From Acetobacter orleanensis (GTDB taxonomy: Bacteria > Pseudomonadota > Alphaproteobacteria > Acetobacterales > Acetobacteraceae): 64,000 nucleotides of DNA. The DNA is taken from positions 140,029 through 204,028 of the forward strand of contig NZ_LHZV01000066.1 of NCBI RefSeq assembly GCF_001581005.1, written 5' to 3'. The notes under the pieces are model-generated. The model was not told where the DNA came from. It saw only the letters and a list, made by a program, of their open reading frames with translations, and did no database searches. The position numbers and the translations under genes were made by a program. This document shows positions 1 to 8,624 of the stretch, piece by piece. The stretch's first letter is position 1. The number at the start of each line of letters is the position of its first letter.

Positions 1-2
1 TG

Positions 3-1565
3 TCGTACCAGTTGCTCACGCCGGTTTCTTCAAAAGAGGGCCGTGTTGTCATGACGGATACTATGGAGAACGTGCAGTGGGCTGACGTTTCTCTCTATCC
101 GGCCGGATATTTCACACGGCAGATTATGGTGCATCCAAGCGTGACCTTTCCGGCAGGCTGGTCCTACGGAACTGCTCTGCGGTCTGACGGCACAGGGGCA
201 GCCAGCAAGGTCTCCTTCCAGCCGGTTTCTTTTAACACGTTGGTTGATTCGCCAATTTTCGCGGGAAAATATTTCCGCAAATTTGATCTGACACAGGATG
301 ACAAGGTCTCCGTCACGTTGAATGTCATGGCGGATCATCCGGAAGATCTGGCCGCGACGGATGCACAGATACAGGCGCACAAAAATCTTGTGAAACAGGC
401 AAACCTGCTGTTTGGATCACATCATTACGCGCATTATGACTTCCTTCTTGCGCTAACAAACAAGCTGGGCGGTATTGGGCTGGAACATCATCAGTCCAGT
501 GAAAACAGTGGCCCCAGAGGCTATTTTACGCATTGGGATAAAACCTTCGGGATGCGCGATTTGCTGGCCCATGAATTTACACATTCATGGAATGGCAAAT
601 ACCGCCGGCCAGATGGGCTGTGGGCGCCGGATTTCAACACACCGCAGCGCGGTACGGGCCTGTGGGTGTATGAAGGCCAGACACAATACTGGGGTTATAT
701 TCTGGCGGCTCGTGCCGGGCTGATGACCGTGCCGCAGGTAAAGGATGCGCTGGCTCAGGTAGCTGCAACCTATGACAACCGGCAGGGCCGACAGTGGCGC
801 CCGCTGATTGACACAACCAATGATCCGATTATCGCCCAGCGTGCTCCACAGTCATGGAGAAGTTGGCAGCGGAGTGAGGATTACTATTCAGAAGGCCAAC
901 TGATCTGGCTGGATGCGGATACGCTTATCCGCAAATTTTCCGGCAACACAAAAAGCCTGAACGATTTTGCGAAAGCGTTTTTCGGCACAAATAACGGCAG
1001 TATCGTGACCAGCACCTATAGTTTTGATGATGTGGTGAAAACACTGAACGCCGTGCAGCCGTATGACTGGGCAAAATTCCTGCGTGAGCGGCTCTATAAC
1101 ACCAGCACACATGCGCCGCTGGACGGGTTTACGCGTGGGGGCACCAATGTTGTTTATACTGAAAAGCCGTCAGACTACGTAAAATCCTATTCTGATTTAC
1201 GGCATGTTTCTGACTTCCTGTTCTCTCTGGGTCTGGCGGTAAGCAAGAAAGGCTCAGTAAGTGAGGTACTGTGGGGGAGCCCCGCTTGGCAGGCCGGGAT
1301 CACGCGTGATCAGGATCTTCTGGCTGTAAATGGAGAATCCTATGAGCCTGATATGCTTCAGGACGTGATTACCAGTGCCAAAAATAAGGATGCTGCTCCC
1401 ATAGAACTGCTGTTGCGGGATGGTGAGCACTATCATACGGTGTCTGTCACCTATCATGGCGGCTTGCGGTATCCGCATCTTGAAGGGAATACGCAGCTTC
1501 TGGATACCATGCTGGCACCGCTTGGTGACCAGAAGGATACCGCCAGATCCGGCGCAGGAAAATAA
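3..1565 (+). CDS. M61 family metallopeptidase (glycyl aminopeptidase-like) with PDZ domain, 5' end outside window
   Basis: Zinc aminopeptidase of the M61 family. The frame is open to the left edge, and the N-terminal beta domain of the family is largely missing, so the gene starts upstream. The apparent TTG start at 12 is not a real start. Counting from that TTG, the zinc motif HEFTH is at residues 187-191, followed by SWNGK. A likely third zinc ligand is Glu221 in VYEGQTQYWG. The family substrate motif GLEHH lies just before (156-160). A PDZ-like domain fills about residues 400-490 (GSPAWQAGI, DLLAVNG). The protein is probably periplasmic in this family, but the signal peptide cannot be seen here. 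Family assignment is firm; the substrate is not known. Confidence 0.88.
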   Translation, partial: SYQLLTPVSSKEGRVVMTDTMENVQWADVSLYPAGYFTRQIMVHPSVTFPAGWSYGTALRSDGTGAASKVSFQPVSFNTLVDSPIFAGKYFRKFDLTQDDKVSVTLNVMADHPEDLAATDAQIQAHKNLVKQANLLFGSHHYAHYDFLLALTNKLGGIGLEHHQSSENSGPRGYFTHWDKTFGMRDLLAHEFTHSWNGKYRRPDGLWAPDFNTPQRGTGLWVYEGQTQYWGYILAARAGLMTVPQVKDALAQVAATYDNRQGRQWRPLIDTTNDPIIAQRAPQSWRSWQRSEDYYSEGQLIWLDADTLIRKFSGNTKSLNDFAKAFFGTNNGSIVTSTYSFDDVVKTLNAVQPYDWAKFLRERLYNTSTHAPLDGFTRGGTNVVYTEKPSDYVKSYSDLRHVSDFLFSLGLAVSKKGSVSEVLWGSPAWQAGITRDQDLLAVNGESYEPDMLQDVITSAKNKDAAPIELLLRDGEHYHTVSVTYHGGLRYPHLEGNTQLLDTMLAPLGDQKDTARSGAGK

Positions 1566-1629
1566 GAGACTATTTGATAGTCTGGAGAGTTTTTTACAAA
1601 TTTCTTCAGGCTATCAGCAAGGAGGGCGC

Positions 1630-2880
1630 GTGAAAGAGACTGGTTTATCCGATCATTATGAAAATGATGCCGCGGAGAAATTATCCCCTGAAAAGCGCCT
1701 TTCACCAGAACAGCAGAACCTGAAAAACGCTATCAAGGCGTTTTGTATTACGCATCAGCAGGATACTCATGCGGTTTTTGTAATTGAAGGGGATGCTGGA
1801 ACCGGGAAAAGCATCGTTATCAATTCTATTTTTAACGAAATACAGGCGCTTTCTCGTGGAGCTGATAAAAACAGTCCTTTCTGGAAGACAGACAACTCTC
1901 TTGTCGTGAACCATCCAGAAATGATGAAATTGTATAAAAACATTTCTGAATCTTATCCGGCTTTGAAAAAGAAGGATTTTGAGCGCCCCACTACGTTTAT
2001 AAATAGAATGCATAAAGTCGGGAAAACGGCAGATATTCTCTTTGTAGATGAAGCACATCTTCTTTTGATAAAAAGCGACAAATACAACAGATTTGAGCAA
2101 AACAATCATCTAGAAGAACTCATAAAGCTCTCTAGAATTACAGTTCTGGTTTTTGATGAAAAGCAGGTTTTGAAATTCAAGAGTTGCTGGAGCAAGAGTC
2201 TTTTAAACTCTTTGTTGAAAGACATTCCGTGTCAGACGTATCACCTCAGAACGCAGTTCCGGATGCAGGCGGGGCAGGATGTGCTCGACTGGATTGAGGG
2301 GTTTTGTCATAAAACAATTCTCCCCATGCCGCATAAACAGGCGTTTGATTTCCGGTTTTTTGCAGATGCGCAGGATCTTTATGACGCAATCCAAAAGGAA
2401 AATAGCCGCCACGGCCTTTCCCGCATGGTCGCGACCTATGATTATCCTTATCGGCTGGATGGGCAGGACCATTTTATCCATGAAGGGCGTTTTACCCTCC
2501 GGTGGGATCGGTCCAAGCCGGATGAAAAGCTGCCATGGGCTGAGCGGCCTGATACGATCGATGAAGTTGGGTCTGTCTATACCGTGCAGGGATTTGACCT
2601 GAATTATGTCGGGCTGATTTTAGGCCCCTCCGTGCTGTATGACCCGGTGACAGATGGCATCCGTATCGACACAAATCTGTATGAAGACGGCGCTGCCTTT
2701 GCCGGGCGAGACGGGATTCAGGACCCGGATGGCACCAAAGAACGCATTATGCTGAATGCGATCAATGTGCTGATGACACGTGCGGTGCACGGCTTGTTTA
2801 TTTACGCGAGCGATCCGGCTTTGCGGGAAAGACTCATGCAAGCGCAGACCAGCAGCACTCAGGCGCGTGAAAGCGTCTGA
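1630..2880 (+). CDS. DUF2075 (Schlafen-like helicase/ATPase) domain protein
   Basis: P-loop ATPase of the DUF2075 type, about 416 aa. Walker A is GDAGTGKS and Walker B is a DEAH-like FVDEAHLL. C-terminal helicase-like motifs include SVYTVQGFDLNYVG and NVLMTRAVHG. I chose GTG at 1630 because AAGGAGGG lies a few bases upstream; longer readings of the frame run back into the peptidase gene. The first two thirds are visibly richer in A+T than the surrounding genes, which hints at transfer. No GIY-YIG nuclease domain, sometimes fused to this family, is present. Function is unknown. A role in nucleic acid processing or phage defence is inference from the family only. Confidence 0.75.
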   Translation: MKETGLSDHYENDAAEKLSPEKRLSPEQQNLKNAIKAFCITHQQDTHAVFVIEGDAGTGKSIVINSIFNEIQALSRGADKNSPFWKTDNSLVVNHPEMMKLYKNISESYPALKKKDFERPTTFINRMHKVGKTADILFVDEAHLLLIKSDKYNRFEQNNHLEELIKLSRITVLVFDEKQVLKFKSCWSKSLLNSLLKDIPCQTYHLRTQFRMQAGQDVLDWIEGFCHKTILPMPHKQAFDFRFFADAQDLYDAIQKENSRHGLSRMVATYDYPYRLDGQDHFIHEGRFTLRWDRSKPDEKLPWAERPDTIDEVGSVYTVQGFDLNYVGLILGPSVLYDPVTDGIRIDTNLYEDGAAFAGRDGIQDPDGTKERIMLNAINVLMTRAVHGLFIYASDPALRERLMQAQTSSTQARESV

Positions 2881-3031
2881 TCAGAACGATTTTCCGGGTA
2901 TGCATGGCTGCCCGGCTCGCCGGGAGCAAGGCTGCTCTGCAAGGGCTTCTTTAAAGAATATTGGCCTGTTTTCCTGCAGGGCACAGAAAAAACCGCGGGC
3001 GTTCGACCAAAACAGAGTGTTTTCTTGCAAT

Positions 3032-3047
3032 ACAGGACTTGTCCTGT
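3032..3047. promoter_or_regulatory. 7-bp perfect inverted repeat upstream of nfuA
   Basis: ACAGGAC-TT-GTCCTGT is a perfect 7+7 palindrome with a 2-nt centre, 61 nt before the nfuA ATG in a 228-nt intergenic region. It has no T-run, so it looks more like an operator than a terminator. I do not recognise the binding protein. Confidence 0.3.
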
Positions 3048-3108
3048 CCGCATTGTGGTGCCACCTGTTTCACACAGACACGTAGCAGACGATCAGGATC
3101 AGGTTGCC

Positions 3109-3672
3109 ATGTTTATTGAAACTGAAGACACCCCTAACCCCGCCACGCTGAAGTTCCTTCCCGGCCGCACCGTGATGGGCGACGCCGGAACGGCTGATTT
3201 TATTGATGCGGATGCCGTGCAGGGCCGCTCCCCGCTGGCAGAAGCGCTGTTTGCTCTGCCCGGCGTCTCCCGCGTGTTTATGGGGTATGACTTTGTCTCC
3301 GTGACCAAGTCCGATCAGGAAGATTGGGCCGAGTTGCGTCCGCTGGTGCTGACAGCCCTGATGGACCATTTCGTATCCGGCGCGCCGGTTGTGGCGGAAG
3401 GCGTTGGGATTACGGAAGAAGCCATTGCGCCGGAAGATATGGAGATCGTCACCCAGATCAAGGAACTGCTGGACACGCGCGTTCGCCCCGCAGTGGCGGG
3501 GGATGGCGGGGACATTGTCTTCCGTGGCTACAAGGATGGCATTGTGCGCCTGACCATGCAGGGGGCTTGTTCTGGTTGCCCCTCTTCCCGCGCAACGCTG
3601 AAGCATGGTGTTGAAAACATGCTGCGGCATTACGTGCCGGAAGTTGTCTCCGTGGAGCAGGTTGAAGGGTAA
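3109..3672 (+). CDS. nfuA: NifU-family Fe-S cluster carrier protein (Nfu type)
   Basis: Iron-sulfur cluster carrier that passes Fe-S clusters to apo-proteins in the cytoplasm. At 187 aa it has the alphaproteobacterial/mitochondrial Nfu layout. An N-terminal Nfu_N domain (about 1-88, with ETEDTPNPATLKF) is followed by a C-terminal NifU domain (about 110-180) carrying the cluster-binding CSGC, Cys154 and Cys157, next to PSS. ATG 3109 was chosen because the Nfu_N domain begins at MFIETEDTPNP; the longer open frame upstream has no family similarity. It stands alone, with a possible operator palindrome upstream. The following 160 nt hold the CRISPR-like remnant. Confidence 0.92.
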   Translation: MFIETEDTPNPATLKFLPGRTVMGDAGTADFIDADAVQGRSPLAEALFALPGVSRVFMGYDFVSVTKSDQEDWAELRPLVLTALMDHFVSGAPVVAEGVGITEEAIAPEDMEIVTQIKELLDTRVRPAVAGDGGDIVFRGYKDGIVRLTMQGACSGCPSSRATLKHGVENMLRHYVPEVVSVEQVEG

Positions 3673-3730
3673 GGTCGTCCTTCAGTCTCTTCCCGTCTCA
3701 GAACCTGTGACCTAAAAGAGGTATAAACAG

Positions 3731-3820
3731 CCTGCTCCCGCGCAGACACGGGGGAGCGGATGTTCTGACATGGACAACATGAAGGCCCGTAGCGGAAACC
3801 CCGCATACGCGGGGGAGCAG
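3731..3820. CRISPR. Two-repeat CRISPR-like remnant (29-nt repeat, 32-nt spacer, type I-E geometry)
   Basis: Two related 29-nt elements occupy 3731-3759 and 3792-3820, separated by 32 nt (3760-3791). The start-to-start period is exactly 61, the type I-E value. The second copy contains the perfect hairpin CCCCGC-ATAC-GCGGGG and ends GGGGGAGCAG, resembling I-E repeats. The first copy matches it at 20 of 29 positions, mostly in the right-hand half, and its left half is degenerate. No further repeats, leader or cas genes are visible. A pair of unrelated GC hairpins with chance spacing remains possible. Confidence 0.45.
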
Positions 3821-3833
3821 AGGCGGAACTAAT

Positions 3834-4415
3834 ATGCTGGATAATAGCGGGCTGGATCTTCTTTTCCAAAAGGCGCGCACGCCTCGGCGTTGGATGGCCC
3901 GGCCGGTGGAGCCCGCGTTGTTGCGCCGCCTGTATAGTCTGGTGAGCCTCGGCCCCACTTCCGGCAATTGTAGCCCCGCCCGGTTTGTTTTTATTACGGC
4001 TTCGGAAGGCCGGGAGCGCCTGCGCCCGGCGCTTTCCGCAGGCAATGTGAACCGCGTGATGGGCGCGCCGGTTATTGCCATTGTGGCGTATGATCCCCTG
4101 TTTTTTGATGAACTGCCGCGTCTTGCCCCCAATGAGGAACTTCGCTCGTGGTTTGCGGCGGATGTCGGGCTGGCGGAAGAAACCGCTTTCCGGAATGGTA
4201 CGCTGGAAGGGGCCTATATGATTACGGCCGCCCGTGCTCTCGGGTTGGATGCGCTGCCTATTTCCGGGTTTGACCAGAGCATGGTGGAAGATAGTTTTCT
4301 GGCCGAAGAGGGCTGGCGCGCAAATTTCCTGCTCTGCCTTGGCTATGGGGATATCGAACACCTTCCCCCCCGCGCGCCGCGACTGGGGTTTGATGAAGCG
4401 TGCCGCCTGCTGTGA
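3834..4415 (+). CDS. Malonic semialdehyde reductase / RutE-HadB type nitroreductase
   Basis: FMN-dependent nitroreductase-fold oxidoreductase of the RutE subfamily, 193 aa, the usual length. RutE reduces malonic semialdehyde to 3-hydroxypropionate in pyrimidine degradation. Subfamily hallmarks are ARTPRRWMARPV at the start, SLGPTSGNCSPARF for phosphate/FMN binding, and the LGLDALPISGFD segment. The rest of the rut pathway is not in the window, so the physiological substrate is open. It is followed 2 nt later by tsaB, so the two are probably co-transcribed. The upstream region holds the CRISPR-like remnant instead of an obvious promoter. Confidence 0.8.
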   Translation: MLDNSGLDLLFQKARTPRRWMARPVEPALLRRLYSLVSLGPTSGNCSPARFVFITASEGRERLRPALSAGNVNRVMGAPVIAIVAYDPLFFDELPRLAPNEELRSWFAADVGLAEETAFRNGTLEGAYMITAARALGLDALPISGFDQSMVEDSFLAEEGWRANFLLCLGYGDIEHLPPRAPRLGFDEACRLL

Positions 4416-4417
4416 GG

Positions 4418-5110
4418 ATGCCTGAACGGATTCTGGTGCTGGACGGCAGCCCGGCTGGAGACGCCGCCTGTGGTCTGGCGGCCTGCCTGACTCCTGCTTC
4501 TGATGGTGGGTTGACCCTTCTCGCGCACGCAAGTGCTGCGGGAAAGCAGGCGGCGGAAAATATCAGCCTTCTGGCGGCAGAAGCCCTGCAACAGGCTGGT
4601 TGGGGGGCAGGTTATTCTGTGCAGCCCGATTTGGTAGCCGTCGTGACGGGCCCCGGCTCCTTTACCGGCCTGCGCGCCTCCTGCGCCATGGCGGCAGGGT
4701 ATGCCATTGGGGCGGGTTGCCCGCTGGTGGGGGTTACTCGTGGGGAAGCACTGCGTTCGGACCTTGAGGCAGAATGTGCTCGGCATGGGGAACTGGCAGG
4801 CTGGCTTCTGGTAACCGCAGCGCGGCGCGGCCGTGTGTTTGTGGAACGGGCCGACGGCGTGCAGGCGGTCGCACTGGCAGACTGGTCTCCTCTGCCCGGT
4901 CGGTGGTTGGTGGCGGGAGATGCTGCGGCTACCCTCCCGGTGGAGGGCGCTGTTATTTCTGGCCTGACACAGCCAACTGCCATCCAGATTGCGGCGGCAG
5001 CCGTTGCAAGGCTGACAGGCAAGCTCGCGCCGCGGGATGCCCTGCCGTTATATGTTGACCCACCAGAAGCCAAGCTTCCGGCGGCTGGTTTACGGTCTGC
5101 GCCGGTTTGA
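4418..5110 (+). CDS. tsaB: tRNA threonylcarbamoyladenosine biosynthesis protein TsaB
   Basis: Partner of TsaD in making the universal t6A37 modification of ANN-decoding tRNAs; a catalytically inactive ASKHA-fold protein that scaffolds the TsaD-TsaB-TsaE complex. The family signature VTGPGSFTGLR is present, with an N-terminal LVLDGSP strand. The product is 230 aa from ATG 4418, 2 nt after the preceding stop; in-frame GTGs at 4400 and 4412 lie inside the upstream gene and are less likely. The stop overlaps the rimI start. tsaB-rimI pairing is a standard bacterial arrangement and supports both calls. Confidence 0.9.
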   Translation: MPERILVLDGSPAGDAACGLAACLTPASDGGLTLLAHASAAGKQAAENISLLAAEALQQAGWGAGYSVQPDLVAVVTGPGSFTGLRASCAMAAGYAIGAGCPLVGVTRGEALRSDLEAECARHGELAGWLLVTAARRGRVFVERADGVQAVALADWSPLPGRWLVAGDAAATLPVEGAVISGLTQPTAIQIAAAAVARLTGKLAPRDALPLYVDPPEAKLPAAGLRSAPV

Positions 5111-5574
5111 GCCAGACAGTTTTCGAGCCTGTGGAGATTGTTGAAGCGACTTTGGCCCACGGCGCAGTGCTGGCAGCCCTGCACGCACACAGTTTTTCAG
5201 CGGAGGATGTGTGGGACGAAGAAGCCTTGAAGCAGCTTCTTCCCATGCCGGGCGTCGTGACGGCCCTTGCGCTGCGGGATGACCAGCCCGCAGGTTTTCT
5301 CATGATCCGCTGCGTGGCGGACGAAGCTGAAATCCTGACCCTCTGTGTTGCCACAGCATACCGCCAGCAAGGCATTGCGCGGCAGCTTTTGACATGGGGT
5401 GTGATGGAAGCGCAGGACAGGGGCGCGGACCATATGTTTCTGGAAGTCTCTGTAAAAAACACTGCTGCGCAGGCGCTTTATGCAGGCACTGGATTTGTGC
5501 AGGCTGGAAAGAGGCGCGCTTATTACCCGGATGGATCAGATGCGCTGGTGCTGATGCATAGTTGGGGCGGGTAA
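5107..5574 (+). CDS. rimI: Ribosomal protein bS18-alanine N-acetyltransferase RimI
   Basis: GNAT acetyltransferase expected to acetylate the N-terminal alanine of ribosomal protein S18. It is 155 aa, starting with TTG at 5107 in a 4-nt TTGA overlap with the tsaB stop, typical of translational coupling. The acetyl-CoA motif is YRQQGIARQLL, followed by EVSVKNTAAQALYAGTGF, the RimI-type motif B. A VWDEEALKQLL segment near the N-terminus is also RimI-like. Context (tsaB immediately upstream) raises confidence over a generic GNAT call. Confidence 0.88.
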   Translation: MSQTVFEPVEIVEATLAHGAVLAALHAHSFSAEDVWDEEALKQLLPMPGVVTALALRDDQPAGFLMIRCVADEAEILTLCVATAYRQQGIARQLLTWGVMEAQDRGADHMFLEVSVKNTAAQALYAGTGFVQAGKRRAYYPDGSDALVLMHSWGG

Positions 5575-5639
5575 GCCGGAACGCATCTGTTCTGGTGGAA
5601 GTTCAGACTCTGTTTGCGTGTGTGGGCCTGAAAAAAATC

Positions 5640-5671
5640 GTGTGACGCTCATAAAAACTGGAGCGTCACAC
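5640..5671. terminator. Hairpin between convergent rimI and purD
   Basis: An 11-bp perfect stem GTGTGACGCTC / GAGCGTCACAC with a 10-nt loop sits in the 110-nt gap between the convergent genes. Neither side has a strong T-run, though six A residues precede it. It is most likely a bidirectional transcript end. Confidence 0.55.
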
Positions 5672-5684
5672 ATATCGAAAAGCC

Positions 5685-6953
5685 TTAAAGTGCGCGAGCC
5701 CCAATGTCGGTGCGCCATGCTGCGCCATCCCACGAGATAGCTTTCACGCCTGCATAGGCACGGTCCCGCGCCTGCTGCACATTGTCTCCAAGAGCGCAGA
5801 CAGACAGAACGCGGCCCCCGGTCACAACCAGCTCTCCGGCAGTGTTTTCTTTAGTGCCAGCCTGAAACACGCGCACACCTTCGAGTGCTTCAGCATCAGC
5901 GATGCCGGAAATAACAGCGCCGGTTTCAGGCTGTGCGGGATAGCCGCGTGCGGCCATGACGACGCTGATGGCGGCCTGATCGGAGAAGGTGACGGGGGTT
6001 GTGTCCAGCCTGTCTTCCGCAAGGGCCGCCAGTGCGGGCAGCAGGTCGGAGGTCAGGCGGAGCAGAAGCGCCTGTGCTTCCGGGTCCCCAAAGCGGACAT
6101 TATATTCAATGAGTTGCGGGCCGGTTTCCGTCAGCATCAGGCCAGCGAAAATCACGCCCCGGAAAGGGGTGCCCCGGCGGACCATTTCTTTCAGCATGGG
6201 GCGCACAAGCAGATCCAGCGCGGCTTCCTGCGCGGCACGGTCAAACCCGCGCGGCGGAGAGACCGCGCCCATGCCGCCGGTGTTGGGGCCGGTATCGCCA
6301 TCGCCAATGCGCTTATGGTCGTGTGCGGCACCAATCAGCATGGCTGTCTCGCCCGAGCAGAAGGCGAAGAGAGAGACTTCCTCCCCCACCAGACAGTCTT
6401 CAATCACCACGCTACGGCCAGCCTCGCCCATGCTGCCCTGCGTCATCATCTCTCGCACGGCGTCCTGCGCTTCCGCAACGGTTTGCGCCACAACCACGCC
6501 TTTGCCCGCAGCCAGCCCATCGGCTTTCACCACAATCGGCGCGCCGCGTTCCGCGATATAGGTAATGGCGGCCTCTGCACTGGTAAAGCGTTCACCCCGG
6601 GCGGTGGGTACGCCCGCAGCATAGCAGACTTCCTTGCTGAAACTCTTACTGCCTTCCAGACGGGCCGCAGCCTGCGTGGGGCCTGCGCAGGCCAGACCGG
6701 CTACGGCACAGGCATCCGCCAGACCGGCGACCAGCGGGGCTTCCGGGCCGGGAACAATCAGGTCAATCTGCTGTTCTTTGGCAAAAGCGACCAGAGCGGG
6801 TACGTCGCTCGCGCCAATGGCCACATTGGTGCCAAGCTCCGCCGTGCCGGGGTTGCCGGGGGCAATGAACAAAGCCGTCAGTTTGGGGGACCGCGCCAGT
6901 GTTGCAGCCAGTGCATGTTCTCGGCCGCCGGACCCAACCAGAAGTACCCGCAT
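5685..6953 (-). CDS. purD: Phosphoribosylamine-glycine ligase (GAR synthetase)
   Basis: ATP-grasp enzyme of purine synthesis that joins glycine to 5-phosphoribosylamine. The product is 422 aa, the usual length. The N-terminal MRVLLVGSGGREHALA is diagnostic. The ATP-grasp core includes VKADGLAAGKGVVV and the metal-binding EYNVRFGDPEAQ. ATG at 6953 was preferred to the GTG five codons upstream because the family begins at MRVLL and GAGAGA is suitably placed. xseA starts divergently 66 nt away, so the two genes share a short promoter region. No other pur genes are nearby. Confidence 0.95.
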   Translation of the reverse strand: MRVLLVGSGGREHALAATLARSPKLTALFIAPGNPGTAELGTNVAIGASDVPALVAFAKEQQIDLIVPGPEAPLVAGLADACAVAGLACAGPTQAAARLEGSKSFSKEVCYAAGVPTARGERFTSAEAAITYIAERGAPIVVKADGLAAGKGVVVAQTVAEAQDAVREMMTQGSMGEAGRSVVIEDCLVGEEVSLFAFCSGETAMLIGAAHDHKRIGDGDTGPNTGGMGAVSPPRGFDRAAQEAALDLLVRPMLKEMVRRGTPFRGVIFAGLMLTETGPQLIEYNVRFGDPEAQALLLRLTSDLLPALAALAEDRLDTTPVTFSDQAAISVVMAARGYPAQPETGAVISGIADAEALEGVRVFQAGTKENTAGELVVTGGRVLSVCALGDNVQQARDRAYAGVKAISWDGAAWRTDIGARAL

Positions 6954-7019
6954 ATTTTTCTCTCTCACTCTGTCAGCTCTGCTCTTTCAGGGTGAGCGTC
7001 TGTAGCATAGGTTGGGCGA

Positions 7020-8480
7020 ATGATCGAAGGGCTTGCACCAGAGGCATCTTCCGGCGGGAATGTGCCGGAATATAGTGTCTCCGAAATTTCCGGGGCTATC
7101 AGGCGTACGCTTGAGGGCACGTTTGGCCGTGTGCGGGTGCGCGGAGAAATTACCGAATTTAAACGCTACCCCTCCGGGCACCTCTATTTTTCGCTGAAAG
7201 ATGAGCGTGGCAAGATTTCCGGCGTGGTCTGGCGCGGGTCAGTCTCCCGCCTTGGGCTGGCGCCGGAAAACGGGCTGGAAATTATCGCTACGGGCAAAAT
7301 TTCCGCTTACGGCGAACGCTCCAGCTACCAGCTTGTGGTGGAGCGGATGGAGTATGCGGGAGAAGGCGCGCTGCTGGCCCGCATTGAACGCCTGCGCCTG
7401 AAGCTGGCGGAAGAGGGGGTGTTTGACGCAGAGCGCAAACGCCCCCTTCCCTTGCTGCCGCGTGTGATCGGGGTGGTGACATCCGCACAGGGGGCTGTGC
7501 TGCATGATATCTGCACGACCCTCAGCCGCCGCTTTCCCCGCCCGGTGCTGGTGTGGCCGGTGGCGGTGCAGGGTGAAGGCTCAGCCGCCCAGATTACGGC
7601 TGCTATTAACGGGTTTTCCGCGCTGGATGGTCATGGCGGGGTGCCGCGCCCGGATGTGCTGATTGTGGCGCGGGGTGGCGGGTCTCTGGAAGACCTGATG
7701 GCGTTTAATGATGAAGCCGTGGTGCGGGCCGCTGCGGCCTGTAGCATCCCGCTGATTTCCGCCGTGGGGCATGAGACAGATACCACGCTGATCGATTTTG
7801 CATCAGACCGCCGCGCCCCAACGCCCACGGCGGCAGCGGAACTGGCCGTGCCCGTGCGCACGGACCTGCTGGCGGAACTGGGGCATCGGGGCGCGCGGGC
7901 GCTGGGGGCGTTGTCCCGCATGATGCAGACAGCCCGCCTGCGGCTGGACCGGGCTGCGGCGGCTTTGCCCGATCTGCCCGGCCTGCTGGGCACGGCGCGT
8001 ATGATGCTGGATGACCGGGGCCGTAGACTGGATGTGGCCCTGCCCGGCTTTGTGCAGGGGCGGCGGGCCGCACTGGTAGGGGTGGAGCGGCATATGCCCG
8101 CAGTGGCAACGCTGCTGTCTGCCCGTAATACCCGGCTGGCTCTGCTTGGCAGCGCCTTGCAGACAGGTCTGCGGCAGGCGTTCCAGAGGCAGGAAGCCCG
8201 TCTGGTGCGGTTGCGGATTTCCCCTGCCCCGCTGGCGGCGCTGGTGCGGGAGCGACGTGCCGCGCTGGCAGGCGTGGGAGGGCAGCTGGAAGCTGTTTCT
8301 CCGCAGGCGGTGCTGGCGCGGGGCTACGCTCTGGTTACTGCCGGAGGGCAACCCGTGACATCCGCCCGTGGGCTGAAAGTGGGGGAGGATGTTGTGCTGA
8401 CATTTGGTGATGGCCAGCGTGATGCCGTGATCACCCGGAAAAAGCCTGCCAAAACGGAACAGACAACTCTGGAACTTTAG
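7020..8480 (+). CDS. xseA: Exodeoxyribonuclease VII large subunit
   Basis: Large subunit of exonuclease VII, which degrades single-stranded DNA in repair and recombination; it needs the small subunit XseB, not in this window. The 486-aa product has an N-terminal OB-fold (PEYSVSEISGAIRRTLEGTF, VRGEITEF, GHLYFSLKD). The catalytic core carries GVVTSAQGAVLHDI, ARGGGSLEDLMAFNDE and AVGHETDTTLIDFASD, followed by a long coiled-coil-rich C-terminal part. The ATG at 7020 directly precedes MIEGLAPEA. It is transcribed away from purD. Confidence 0.95.
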   Translation: MIEGLAPEASSGGNVPEYSVSEISGAIRRTLEGTFGRVRVRGEITEFKRYPSGHLYFSLKDERGKISGVVWRGSVSRLGLAPENGLEIIATGKISAYGERSSYQLVVERMEYAGEGALLARIERLRLKLAEEGVFDAERKRPLPLLPRVIGVVTSAQGAVLHDICTTLSRRFPRPVLVWPVAVQGEGSAAQITAAINGFSALDGHGGVPRPDVLIVARGGGSLEDLMAFNDEAVVRAAAACSIPLISAVGHETDTTLIDFASDRRAPTPTAAAELAVPVRTDLLAELGHRGARALGALSRMMQTARLRLDRAAAALPDLPGLLGTARMMLDDRGRRLDVALPGFVQGRRAALVGVERHMPAVATLLSARNTRLALLGSALQTGLRQAFQRQEARLVRLRISPAPLAALVRERRAALAGVGGQLEAVSPQAVLARGYALVTAGGQPVTSARGLKVGEDVVLTFGDGQRDAVITRKKPAKTEQTTLEL

Positions 8481-8624
8481 GAAAGAAGACAGAGGAACTG
8501 TAAGAGAAGACAGGCGGCCCAGTTGAGCTTGAATTCCGATCCTGTCTATGGTGTCAGACAGTGCAGAACGCACAGTAAAGAAACGGGGGCTGTGAGGCCC
8601 AACCTGCTTTTGGGGAATGTCCAC

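Noticed and set aside
12..14. TTG as start of the M61 peptidase
   Set aside because: The frame is open to the window edge and the family's N-terminal domain is missing, so the gene begins outside.
3630..4532. 300-aa minus-strand open frame
   Set aside because: Antisense to the RutE-like gene; composition is that of a shadow frame, with Arg/Pro/Gln excess and no motifs.
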